Positions 44,799 to 53,141 of a DNA stretch of 64,000 nucleotides are shown one piece after another. Below the pieces are notes generated by a model. That model was not told the DNA's origin. It saw only the letters and a program-made list of their open reading frames with translations, and did not search any database. The first letter of the stretch is position 1, and the number at the start of each line of letters is the position of its first letter. This DNA is from Zunongwangia atlantica 22II14-10F7. Its GTDB lineage: Bacteria; Bacteroidota; Bacteroidia; Flavobacteriales; Flavobacteriaceae. Both the position numbers and the translations under genes were made by a program. The DNA lies in the NCBI RefSeq assembly GCF_002094855.1, contig NZ_ARYN01000001.1, forward strand, positions 486,061-550,060, read 5' to 3'.

Positions 44799-46178
44799 TT
44801 GGTTTTGCAACTTTCAGACTACACAAAAGAATTCAGGAAAAACCTTAACATTGCCTATCCGGTTATGTTGGGGCAATTAGGGCACGTGCTTGTTGGTTTA
44901 GCCGATAATTTAATGGTTGGGCGCTTAGGTGCTGCGCCACTTGCTGCGGTTTCTTTAGGGAACAGCCTTGTTTTTATAGCACTTTCTTTGGGAATTGGAT
45001 TTTCTTTTGCAATTACACCGCTTATTGCTGAAGCTGATGGATCTGGAGATATCGAAAAGGGGAGAAGTTATTTTCATCACGGGATTATTCTCTGCGGAAT
45101 AAACGGAATTCTTCTTTTTCTGTTGCTTTTACTGGCAAAACCACTTTTATATTACCTTGATCAACCACCCGAAGTTGTAGAATATGCGATACCTTATCTC
45201 GAAATTGTAGCTTTTTCGATGCTTCCTTTAATGATATTCCAGGCTTATAAACAATTTGCAGATGGATTATCACAAACTAAATATTCGATGTACGCTACCA
45301 TATTATCGAATGTTGTAAATGTATTTTTCAACTATATATTGATTTACGGAATTTGGGTTTTTCCAGAGCTAGGTTTAGAAGGCGCGGCAATTGGAACCTT
45401 AATTTCCAGATTCTTTATGCTTTGGTTTATATGGGAGATCTTAAGGCGAAAATCTAAGTTTAAGCCTTATTTTGTTTGGTCTAAAAAAGAGTTGTTTAAA
45501 ACCGATATTTTCAAAAAAATTCTGAATCTTGGTTTTCCAACCGCGCTACAAATGTTCTTCGAAGTTGCGATTTTTACCGCTACGGTATTTTTGGCCGGAC
45601 TTTTAGGAACCAATCCGCAGGCAGCAAATCAAATTGCTTTAAATCTGGCATCGATGACGTTTATGATCGCAGTTGGTTTGGGAGTAACTGCAACCATTCG
45701 GGTAGGAAATCAAAAAGGATTGCATCATTATAAAGAATTACGACGAATCGCGATGTCTGTGTTTCTTTTAGTTTTTATTATTGAAGCTATATTCGCAGTA
45801 GGCTTTATTTTACTTAAAGACTGGCTCCCCACTTTTTATATCGACAATGTAGAAGTGGTACTTTTATCGGCGCAATTGTTAATTGTAGCAGCATTGTTTC
45901 AATTAAGTGATGGGATGCAGGTAGTAATTTTAGGGGCTTTAAGAGGTTTGCAGGATGTAAAAGTTCCCACAGCCATTTGCTTTGTTGCGTATTGGATTAT
46001 TGGTTTCCCGGTATCCTGGTACTTTGGTAAAGCTGGAAACATGGGAAGTATGGGAATCTGGATGGGACTTCTGGCTGGATTAACAGCTTCAGCATTAATG
46101 TTGTATTTTAGATTCAATTATTTAAGCAATAAGCTGATTGCAAATAAACCGAACGAAATTAGTAACAAAACAGTTTAA
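44799..46178 (+). CDS. MATE-family multidrug efflux transporter
   Basis: A 459-residue, twelve-helix cation-coupled exporter. The N-terminal LNIAYPVMLGQLGHVLVGLADNL with the family-typical loop, and the internal repeat around FPTALQMFFEVAIF, are diagnostic for the NorM/DinF class. The start is TTG at 44799 or TTG at 44805: no ATG occurs before the first helix, and both fit the short leader after the promoter box at 44778. Substrates unknown. Confidence 0.9.
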   Translation: MVLQLSDYTKEFRKNLNIAYPVMLGQLGHVLVGLADNLMVGRLGAAPLAAVSLGNSLVFIALSLGIGFSFAITPLIAEADGSGDIEKGRSYFHHGIILCGINGILLFLLLLLAKPLLYYLDQPPEVVEYAIPYLEIVAFSMLPLMIFQAYKQFADGLSQTKYSMYATILSNVVNVFFNYILIYGIWVFPELGLEGAAIGTLISRFFMLWFIWEILRRKSKFKPYFVWSKKELFKTDIFKKILNLGFPTALQMFFEVAIFTATVFLAGLLGTNPQAANQIALNLASMTFMIAVGLGVTATIRVGNQKGLHHYKELRRIAMSVFLLVFIIEAIFAVGFILLKDWLPTFYIDNVEVVLLSAQLLIVAALFQLSDGMQVVILGALRGLQDVKVPTAICFVAYWIIGFPVSWYFGKAGNMGSMGIWMGLLAGLTASALMLYFRFNYLSNKLIANKPNEISNKTV

Positions 46179-46189
46179 AAATATATACA

Positions 46190-46420
46190 ATGGAATTTCC
46201 TAAATTTTTATTGGGTGATAATACCGATTATTCAGATGCGATTTTTGTAGTTCATACAGAATTTCCTCGATTCATCATTAACCTTGAAAATGATGAGGTA
46301 GAATGGCTAGAAGATTTTGACAAGTCTGATGAAGAAGAACTGGCTAATGAAGCCGAAAGTTTAATTCAGCAGGCTAACGAGTTTTATGATCGTGAAGTAG
46401 CCCGGTACGAGGAAGATTAA
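46190..46420 (+). CDS. Small acidic protein of unknown function
   Basis: A 76-residue protein with a strand-rich first half (AIFVVHTEFPRFIINLEND) and an acidic helical second half (EEELANEAESLIQQANEFYD). It looks like a conserved flavobacterial family without known function. It lies 11 nt after the MATE gene and 34 nt before the PAP2 gene, so the three may be one transcript. Confidence 0.7.
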   Translation: MEFPKFLLGDNTDYSDAIFVVHTEFPRFIINLENDEVEWLEDFDKSDEEELANEAESLIQQANEFYDREVARYEED

Positions 46421-46454
46421 ATTATAAAACCCAATTGGGGTTATCTAGTAAAGC

Positions 46455-47021
46455 ATGAAAGAATTAATAGAACTAGACCATAAATTATTTCTTTATTTAA
46501 ACAATCTTGGTTCTGAGTCCTGGGATTGGATGTGGATCATTATCAGTGATAAATGGATGGCGATCCCACTTTATGCTTTATTATTATTTCTTTTATTCAA
46601 AAAATTTGGTTGGAAGTACAGTGTAGCCACAATGGTTTGTATCGCACTGTTAATTACCTGTACCGACCAGATGTCTAATGTCTTTAAAGACTTCTTCATG
46701 CGCCCTCGCCCTTGTAGGCAAGATGGTGTAACAGAGTTTGCCAGAATCGTAGCCGAGCGATGTGGTAAATATGGCTTCTACTCGGCACATGCATCAAGTA
46801 CTTTTGCAGTGGCAATTTTTTTAGGATCTGTTTTTATAAAAAAGATACCTAAAATGATTTGGTTTCTTTTGTGCTGGGCTGCCATCGTAGCTTATAGCCG
46901 TGTTTATTTGGGAGTACACTATCCCGGCGATATTCTTATAGGTGCTTTATTTGGTATTTTATATGGATACCTACTTTACCTACTTCAGCAATTTGTTGTT
47001 AAGAAGTTGAATTTGGATTAA
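46455..47021 (+). CDS. PAP2-family phosphatase
   Basis: A 188-residue, five- to six-helix membrane phosphatase with the three PAP2 motifs: KDFFMRPRPCR, SAHASSTFA and SRVYLGVHYPGD. Such enzymes dephosphorylate undecaprenyl pyrophosphate or other lipid phosphates at the membrane; which one cannot be told. Last gene before a long gap preceding the xylan locus. Confidence 0.92.
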   Translation: MKELIELDHKLFLYLNNLGSESWDWMWIIISDKWMAIPLYALLLFLLFKKFGWKYSVATMVCIALLITCTDQMSNVFKDFFMRPRPCRQDGVTEFARIVAERCGKYGFYSAHASSTFAVAIFLGSVFIKKIPKMIWFLLCWAAIVAYSRVYLGVHYPGDILIGALFGILYGYLLYLLQQFVVKKLNLD

Positions 47022-47090
47022 GCGAAATGCTTATATTTTTTACTTCTTGATATTCTTCTTTCAATTTTTAAACAAGCCTTGAGTTTTAAA

Positions 47091-47106
47091 AGACAATCGA
47101 TTGCGT
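47091..47106. promoter_or_regulatory. LacI/PurR-like operator box 1 (upstream of susC)
   Basis: AGACAATC-GATTGCGT, a 16-bp half-palindrome about a central CG, with 6 of 8 positions paired. It matches three other boxes found at this locus. Confidence 0.5.
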
Positions 47107-47352
47107 AATATTTTATACGTAATATTTACATTTATAATTGAGGTATTCGTAAAATTTAACTTTAATTAGTTATAATTTACTTTTAAGTAAGTGTATTTTT
47201 TAAAAATAAGGCTTCGGTTAGTTGGGTTTTTAATGAATTGTTAAGTTAGATTTTTATTTTTTCTATAAAAACTTATATATTTTTAATCTATTGTATTTCA
47301 GTATTTTAAATTGCGTATATTTTACTTATAGTCATTTTGAATATAAATTTTA

Positions 47353-47368
47353 ACGCAACCGATTTCGT
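47353..47368. promoter_or_regulatory. LacI/PurR-like operator box 2 (upstream of susC)
   Basis: ACGCAACC-GATTTCGT, a 16-bp half-palindrome about a central CG (6 of 8 paired) with the ACGCAA...CGT edges of classical LacI/PurR operators. It lies 100 nt before the susC ATG. Confidence 0.55.
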
Positions 47369-47468
47369 AATTAGTATTTTTATAATATATTTATCATATC
47401 GAAAAATTAACCTAACAATTTTTATCATTCTATTATGATTTAAATCTTTTAATTTAAAATTTACTAAT

Positions 47469-50400
47469 ATGGAGGAAAATATTTCTAACTATGTGAGGAA
47501 ATTAGGTGTCAAGCCTAAATTTTCGATTCTACTCTTTTTGTTGATTTTCGCTAGCGGTTATGCGCAGAATCTTACAGTAAGTGGAGAAGTGGTTGATGCT
47601 GAAGGATTACCATTGCCAGGAGTAAATGTTTTTATCGTGGGGACCAGTCAGGGAACAACCACAAATTTTGATGGAAACTATACTTTAGAGAATGTACCTT
47701 CAGATGCTACGCTTAGCTATAGCTTCATGGGCTATCAAAGTCAGGATATTAAAGTAAATGGTCGTACACAAATTAATGTGACCATGGAAGATGATACTGA
47801 AGCCTTATCTGAAGTTGTTGTTGTAGGTTACGGAACACAAAGTAGAGAATCTGTAACAGGTTCTGTAGTTTCTGTAAAAGGAGAAGAGCTTAATGAAGTA
47901 AAAACTGCGAATTTTCAGGATGCATTGATTGGTCGTGCTGCGGGTGTAAACATTTCTACTAATAGTACAAGGCCAGGAGCATCACCACAGGTTCGTATTC
48001 GTGGTACTCGATCTCTATCTGGTAACAACGACCCTTTAGTGGTGCTTAATGGTATTCCCTTTTCTGGGGGCTTAAGTGATATTAGTCCTAATGATATTGA
48101 GAGTCTGGATATTTTAAAAGATGCATCAGCTACAGCTATTTATGGCTCCAGAGGTGCGAATGGGGTAATACTTATTACTACAAAATCTGGTAGGCAGGGT
48201 CAAAAGGCAACATTTTCATATAATACCTATTATGCTGTTAAGGATGTGTTTTCTAAATATCCTATGATGAACGCAGCGCAACTTACACAATTACGTGCAG
48301 ATGTTGCAGCGCATCCAAATCAGGGTGGCACACCAATATATGATTTAGGTGGCGATGAAGATCTCGCAAACGATACAGATTGGCAGGATCTTATTTACGG
48401 AACAGGTCTCCAAACAACTCATGATGTAAGTGTAAAAGGAGGATCTGAAAAAGGCTCTTATAATGTGGGAATGGGATACTTTAAAGAAACTTCGGTTGTG
48501 CCAGGGGATTCTTTTCAAAGATACTCATTACGTGCACAGGTAGATCAGGAAGTAGGTGAACTATTTAGCTTCGGAATAAATTCAGTAATGAATTTTAATA
48601 AAACCAGTAGTATTGCCGGTGTTTTTGGAGCTTTAGCAGCCTCACCACTTTTAAGTCCGTATGATGAAAACGGAAATTTCTTAGAGTCGGTTCGTCTGCA
48701 AACTCAGGCTGATAACCTATGGATTCCTACTGAAAATGAAATTAATCGTATTGGGGATGGTCGAAAAAATGAACAGTTAGATTATGGTTCTTACAATAAC
48801 GTTTACGCAGAAGTTAAAATTCCGTGGATTGAAGGCTTAAAATATCGTTTAAATCTTGGTCTTAATTTTAGAACAGCAAGAGATGGTAATTTTACAGGAC
48901 GTGGAGTTTTTAACTATAATGAACAAAACCCATCATCAGCGAGTTACAATAGTTCGATTACCAGAGATTATGTAATTGAAAACCAAATTTTATATGACAG
49001 AACATTTGCAGAGAAGCATAAAGTTAATTTTGTAGGATTATTTTCATCGCAAAATACCGAGTTCGATAACATAGGATTAACGGCTCAAAATATACCAGAT
49101 GAATCATCTTTGTGGTATAACTTAGATTCTGCACTTTCAGAAGATATAACTAACTATGGTACTGGATATTCTGCAACTGGATTATTGTCTTATATGGGAA
49201 GGGTGATGTATCAATACGATAATCGTTATTTAATGACGGCTACTTTACGTAGTGATGGTTCTTCTAGGTTAGCGCCAGGAAACAAATGGGTTACTTATCC
49301 TGCGGTTTCAGTAGGTTGGAATATAGGAAATGAAGCCTTTATGGATAATGTAGAATGGTTGAATCTATTAAAATTCCGTGCGGGTTATGGAGAAACATCA
49401 AACCAGGCGATTGCGCCGTACTCTGTACAGGGTAGATTAAGCACCGTAAATTATAACTTCGGAAGTACGTTTGCTACGGGATATTATGTTAATCAATTAC
49501 CAAATGCAAACCTGGGATGGGAATTTTCACAAACCTACAATTATGGTCTTGATTTTGGATTATTTAATAATCGCTTATCTGGTACTTTAGAATATTATAT
49601 AACTAAAACGAATGATATATTATATACTCTTGGATTACCATCTTCTTCAGGGGTTGGGAACGTAACTAGTAATATTGGTGCAACCCAGAATAAAGGATTC
49701 GAAGTTTCTTTAAACGGTACCATTATCGATAATCCAGATGGATTTACATGGGATGCTGGTATTAACTTTTACAGTAACCAAAATGAGATTACCGCTCTGG
49801 CTTCAGGACAATTAAGAGACGAAGGAAACCTTTGGTTTGTGGGATCACCAATTAATGTGATCTACGATTACGAAAGAATTGGACTTTGGAATGAATCAGA
49901 TCCAGATTTCCAATATCTACAACAATATGAACCAGGAGGTAGTGCTGCTGGAATGATTAAAGTAAGATATACAGGAGAGTATAATGCAGATGGTTCGCCA
50001 GTAAGACCAATAGGAGCAGAGGATAGAAAGATCATCGATCCAACACCAGACTTTCAAGGTGGATTTAATACTCGCTTAGCTTACAAAAATATTGATCTAA
50101 GTATAGTAGGGACTTTTCAATCTGGAGGAACTTTGGTAAGTACATTATATTCATCTAGTAGTTATCTAAATTTATTAACAGGAAGACAAAATAATGTAGA
50201 TGTTGATTATTGGACGCCTACAAATACAGATGCCAAATATCCTGCACCAGGTGGAATTCAGAGTGGTGATAACCAAAAATACGCAAGTACTTTGGGGTAT
50301 TTTGATGGTTCTTATCTAAAGATCCGTTCACTTACTTTGGGATATAATTTTGAACAGGATTTTATAGATGATTTGGGAATTAATAGATTAAGAGTTTATG

Positions 50401-50609
50401 CTTCTGCACAAAACCCATTAGTACTTTTTTCACCTTTTCATGACGAATCTGGTTTAGATCCTGAAATTACAAACTCGGGAGTGGATGGTAACGGGAATCG
50501 TCAGAATGTAGCGGTTAATACTGGTAATATTTCCAGAGGTATTCCAACCATTGGAACCAATATTCCATCGACACGTAATTATTTGATAGGCTTAAACATT
50601 TCATTTTAA
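47469..50609 (+). CDS. SusC/RagA-type TonB-dependent outer-membrane transporter
   Basis: A 1046-residue outer-membrane importer. It has a signal peptide (about 15-34, ending SGYAQ), a CarboxypepD_reg-like domain (about 36-110), a TonB box-like VVVGYGT, a plug domain (about 120-230, ending ANGVILITTK) and a 22-strand beta-barrel with a C-terminal GLNISF. It imports oligosaccharides using TonB energy. It precedes the SusD gene by 9 nt and opens the xylan locus; xylo-oligosaccharide as cargo is inferred from its neighbours. Confidence 0.95.
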   Translation: MEENISNYVRKLGVKPKFSILLFLLIFASGYAQNLTVSGEVVDAEGLPLPGVNVFIVGTSQGTTTNFDGNYTLENVPSDATLSYSFMGYQSQDIKVNGRTQINVTMEDDTEALSEVVVVGYGTQSRESVTGSVVSVKGEELNEVKTANFQDALIGRAAGVNISTNSTRPGASPQVRIRGTRSLSGNNDPLVVLNGIPFSGGLSDISPNDIESLDILKDASATAIYGSRGANGVILITTKSGRQGQKATFSYNTYYAVKDVFSKYPMMNAAQLTQLRADVAAHPNQGGTPIYDLGGDEDLANDTDWQDLIYGTGLQTTHDVSVKGGSEKGSYNVGMGYFKETSVVPGDSFQRYSLRAQVDQEVGELFSFGINSVMNFNKTSSIAGVFGALAASPLLSPYDENGNFLESVRLQTQADNLWIPTENEINRIGDGRKNEQLDYGSYNNVYAEVKIPWIEGLKYRLNLGLNFRTARDGNFTGRGVFNYNEQNPSSASYNSSITRDYVIENQILYDRTFAEKHKVNFVGLFSSQNTEFDNIGLTAQNIPDESSLWYNLDSALSEDITNYGTGYSATGLLSYMGRVMYQYDNRYLMTATLRSDGSSRLAPGNKWVTYPAVSVGWNIGNEAFMDNVEWLNLLKFRAGYGETSNQAIAPYSVQGRLSTVNYNFGSTFATGYYVNQLPNANLGWEFSQTYNYGLDFGLFNNRLSGTLEYYITKTNDILYTLGLPSSSGVGNVTSNIGATQNKGFEVSLNGTIIDNPDGFTWDAGINFYSNQNEITALASGQLRDEGNLWFVGSPINVIYDYERIGLWNESDPDFQYLQQYEPGGSAAGMIKVRYTGEYNADGSPVRPIGAEDRKIIDPTPDFQGGFNTRLAYKNIDLSIVGTFQSGGTLVSTLYSSSSYLNLLTGRQNNVDVDYWTPTNTDAKYPAPGGIQSGDNQKYASTLGYFDGSYLKIRSLTLGYNFEQDFIDDLGINRLRVYASAQNPLVLFSPFHDESGLDPEITNSGVDGNGNRQNVAVNTGNISRGIPTIGTNIPSTRNYLIGLNISF

Positions 50610-50618
50610 AAAGAAAAT

Positions 50619-52538
50619 ATGAGAAAATTTAGAATTATACCTATAGCCATATTTTCACTGGTTTCGGTATTCGGATTAAAATCTTGTACAGACGATATAT
50701 TACAAGAAGAGACTAGGGGTGTTTTTACTCCAGAATTTTTTACAACAGAACTTGGAGTTCAGGGAGGATTAACTTATTTATATCAAAATATGCGTAACGT
50801 TTTTGGGTTTGCATATTATTTAAACCTTACTGAAACAGGAACAGATGAATATGTTGCCGCCCAAAGTGCAAATAACAACTTTTTTGATCTGGACCTTGCA
50901 GGGCAGGGAAATTTAAGTTCAGAAAGTGGATTTTCTGTTAGTGTTGTATGGGGGAATTCTTTCCCTGCAATAAATACAGCTAGTGGAATCATAGAAAATG
51001 CTGAAGCCGTTGGGCTGGATAACTCACTAATTGGAGAGGCAAGGTTCTTCCGTGCGTTCAATTACTTTCTACTTGTTCAAAATTATGGGGGAGTACCATT
51101 AGATCTTGGATCTGGTGAATTAGCCTTCAACAGTTCTGCAGTAAGAACTTCTACGCGTAATACAGTACCTGAAGTTTATACTAAAGCTATCTTACCAGAT
51201 CTAGAAAGAGCTGTAGCAGATTTGCCAGATAATCCTAGATTAACTGGAGCGGTGACTAAAAACGTTGCTAGATTATTCCTTTCAAAAGCATATTTAACTT
51301 ACGCCTGGTGGTTAGAGAATCCAAATAATATTCCTACTTATCCAGAAGCGCCAAGAACAGATCCAGATGGTAACGATCCTTCGTATTATTATCAAAGAGC
51401 TTACGATCTTGCGGTTGAAGGAATTGAAAATCCTGGCCCATATCGTTTATTGGATTGTTTCTATGATGTGCATGTAGCTACTAACGATCGCCATGCTGAA
51501 ATGATGCTTTATGCAGATCGTACAGAAGAAAGCCAATTATATAATGGGGCGAACTTAGGATATAGTGGCCCAGAAGGAAGTGCAAATGCAGCAGTTTGGA
51601 TGGTAACTTCTAATTATACAACAATTAGTGTAGACGGGGTTGCTGCGGTCCAAAGAGAAGCTGCGCAGAGCTATGGTAGACCATGGACAAGAATGGCGCC
51701 GCCTATTGGAGTGTTAACCGAAACTTTTGCTGAAAAAGAACTGGATTCTCGTTACGATGCGACATTTGTAACCAGCTATAGAGGAAACTGGGATAAAGGT
51801 GGTGCTCCAGAAGCTACAATTACAGCAGCAAACGGAATGGAAATCGCTCCTGGTGATGCTGTAGTTTCATTCTTAGATGAACATAACGACAATGTTACCT
51901 ACGTAAATGGTGGGAACATTGGTGGAGGCGAACTTCCTGGAAGATCAGACTATGTAATCAATCCAGACGAGATCAATAGAAGATTCTACCCAGGACTTTG
52001 GAAATTGGGTACGTATCGTACCGATAATGGTGGCGGACTAGGTTCTCCTAACGGAGCTTTAACTCGTCCTTTCCCAATTGCGAAGTTTTCAGAGTTCTAT
52101 TTTTTAGCTGCTGAGGCTGCTGTAAAAGGTGCTTCTGGAAGTTATTCTGCTTACGATCTTATTAATGTAATTCGTGAGCGCGCAGGTAAATGGTGCTATG
52201 ATAATGGCGAGCAGGAAGAGCGTATCGAGGATAATAGTGCGGCATTAGTTGCGGCTACGCCAACAGATATAGATATCGATTATATTTTAGCTGAACGTTC
52301 TCGTGAATATTATGGAGAAGGTTATCGTTGGTATGATCTTGTTCGTACCCAAAAATGGAATGAGATCGCAGGATCTTATGAAATCGGAGGTAACGATGCA
52401 TCAGATCATTCACCAACAGTGACAACAAGAAATATAGAACCATATCACTATCTAAGACCTATTCCCAGAGGTCAGATAGATAACTTAGATGTGTCAGATG
52501 CTGAAAAAAGTGCCTACCAAAACCCTGGTTACCAGTAA
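50619..52538 (+). CDS. SusD/RagB-type surface glycan-binding lipoprotein
   Basis: A 639-residue lipoprotein (signal peptide ending GLKSC, Cys23, followed by TDD, an acidic sorting-type sequence). It has the SusD/RagB fold: EARFFRAFNYFLLVQNYGGV in the N-terminal TPR-like half and a C-terminal block RSREYYGEGYRWYDLVRT. It would cap the SusC barrel and bind glycan. It forms a two-gene unit with susC and ends in a terminator. Confidence 0.95.
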   Translation: MRKFRIIPIAIFSLVSVFGLKSCTDDILQEETRGVFTPEFFTTELGVQGGLTYLYQNMRNVFGFAYYLNLTETGTDEYVAAQSANNNFFDLDLAGQGNLSSESGFSVSVVWGNSFPAINTASGIIENAEAVGLDNSLIGEARFFRAFNYFLLVQNYGGVPLDLGSGELAFNSSAVRTSTRNTVPEVYTKAILPDLERAVADLPDNPRLTGAVTKNVARLFLSKAYLTYAWWLENPNNIPTYPEAPRTDPDGNDPSYYYQRAYDLAVEGIENPGPYRLLDCFYDVHVATNDRHAEMMLYADRTEESQLYNGANLGYSGPEGSANAAVWMVTSNYTTISVDGVAAVQREAAQSYGRPWTRMAPPIGVLTETFAEKELDSRYDATFVTSYRGNWDKGGAPEATITAANGMEIAPGDAVVSFLDEHNDNVTYVNGGNIGGGELPGRSDYVINPDEINRRFYPGLWKLGTYRTDNGGGLGSPNGALTRPFPIAKFSEFYFLAAEAAVKGASGSYSAYDLINVIRERAGKWCYDNGEQEERIEDNSAALVAATPTDIDIDYILAERSREYYGEGYRWYDLVRTQKWNEIAGSYEIGGNDASDHSPTVTTRNIEPYHYLRPIPRGQIDNLDVSDAEKSAYQNPGYQ

Positions 52539-52561
52539 AATTGAATTAGCATTTAGATTAG

Positions 52562-52593
52562 AAAAAGAGAGCTTTTAAAGCTCTCTTTTTTTT
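52562..52593 (+). terminator. Terminator of susCD
   Basis: A GAGAGCTTT/AAAGCTCTC stem with outer A/T tracts and a T8 tail, 23 nt past the susD stop. Confidence 0.85.
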
Positions 52594-52654
52594 GCTTATT
52601 ATTTACTGAATTTCGATAAAATTATAAGCTTTTATTGGCACCGTCAAAGGGTGT

Positions 52655-52730
52655 AATACTCCGAGGCTTGCCTCGAAATTAAAAGATTGTTTCTAGTGAA
52701 TGCCTCGTGGGCTTGCCCCAGGTAGTTTAC
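52655..52730. repeat. Palindromic dispersed-repeat remnants (GCTTGCC type)
   Basis: Contains CGAGGC-TT-GCCTCG (52662-52675) and TGGGC-TT-GCCCCA (52708-52720) within CCTCGTGGGCTTGCCCC, a short-stem element I recall as dispersed in Bacteroidota intergenic DNA. Copy number elsewhere cannot be judged. Confidence 0.45.
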
Positions 52731-53073
52731 TTCTGAATTTTTTAGGACTTACTTATTCTATTTCTGTTGATTTTAGGCTAAGATTATTTCCTCTTTCAGA
52801 CTTTCAAAAACGCCAATTGTAGCTAAGATTTGAAGTTTTGGAGATGTTTTCTAAAGCTAGAATATATGCTTTTAAGAAAATCGAAGTAACAAGACTTCTT
52901 CCTATTATTTCAAAAAAAGTCTACTGTGTACAGGTCAATATTAGCTATTTTAATTGATAATTATAGGATAAACAATTACATGGCAACTGTTGCTTGGATT
53001 TAAGTGGTGCTTATTTTGAAGTAAACAGAAATCTATTGATATAGAAATAGAAGTGCAAATTGAATAAATACAT

Positions 53074-53098
53074 AAAAAAAGCCGGGAACCACCCCGGC
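53074..53098 (-). terminator. Terminator of the minus-strand xylan operon
   Basis: A GCCGGG/CCCGGC stem (53081-53086 with 53093-53098), 6-nt loop, followed on the minus strand by a T7 run. Confidence 0.8.
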
Positions 53099-53141
53099 AT
53101 TCTACTGTAATCAAACTAAATTAATTGTATGGAAGTTACAA

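Larger units (their letters stand above)
47022..47468 (+). other. 447-bp AT-rich regulatory gap upstream of susC
   Basis: No ORF or RNA gene is evident. It contains two LacI-type operator-like boxes (47091-47106, 47353-47368) whose centres are 262 bp apart, and many T/A tracts. I found no exact TAnnTTTG box; TCATTTTG near 47333 is the closest (7 of 8). Confidence 0.55.
52539..53141. other. 603-bp gap between susD and the GH115 gene
   Basis: Convergent genes. It holds the susD terminator (52562-52593), a palindromic repeat cluster (52655-52730) and the terminator of the GH operon (53074-53098). The rest is AT-rich without a convincing gene. Confidence 0.6.

Noticed and set aside
47022..47468. 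Possible small RNA or ECF sigma/anti-sigma control region upstream of susC
   Set aside because: No stable hairpin with a T tail and no sigma or anti-sigma gene nearby; the boxes point to a LacI-type regulator instead.
52844..52957. 37-codon plus-strand ORF (MFSKARIYAF...) in the gap after susD
   Set aside because: No hydrophobic segment, domain pattern or promoter; its composition fits random AT-rich sequence between terminators and repeats.
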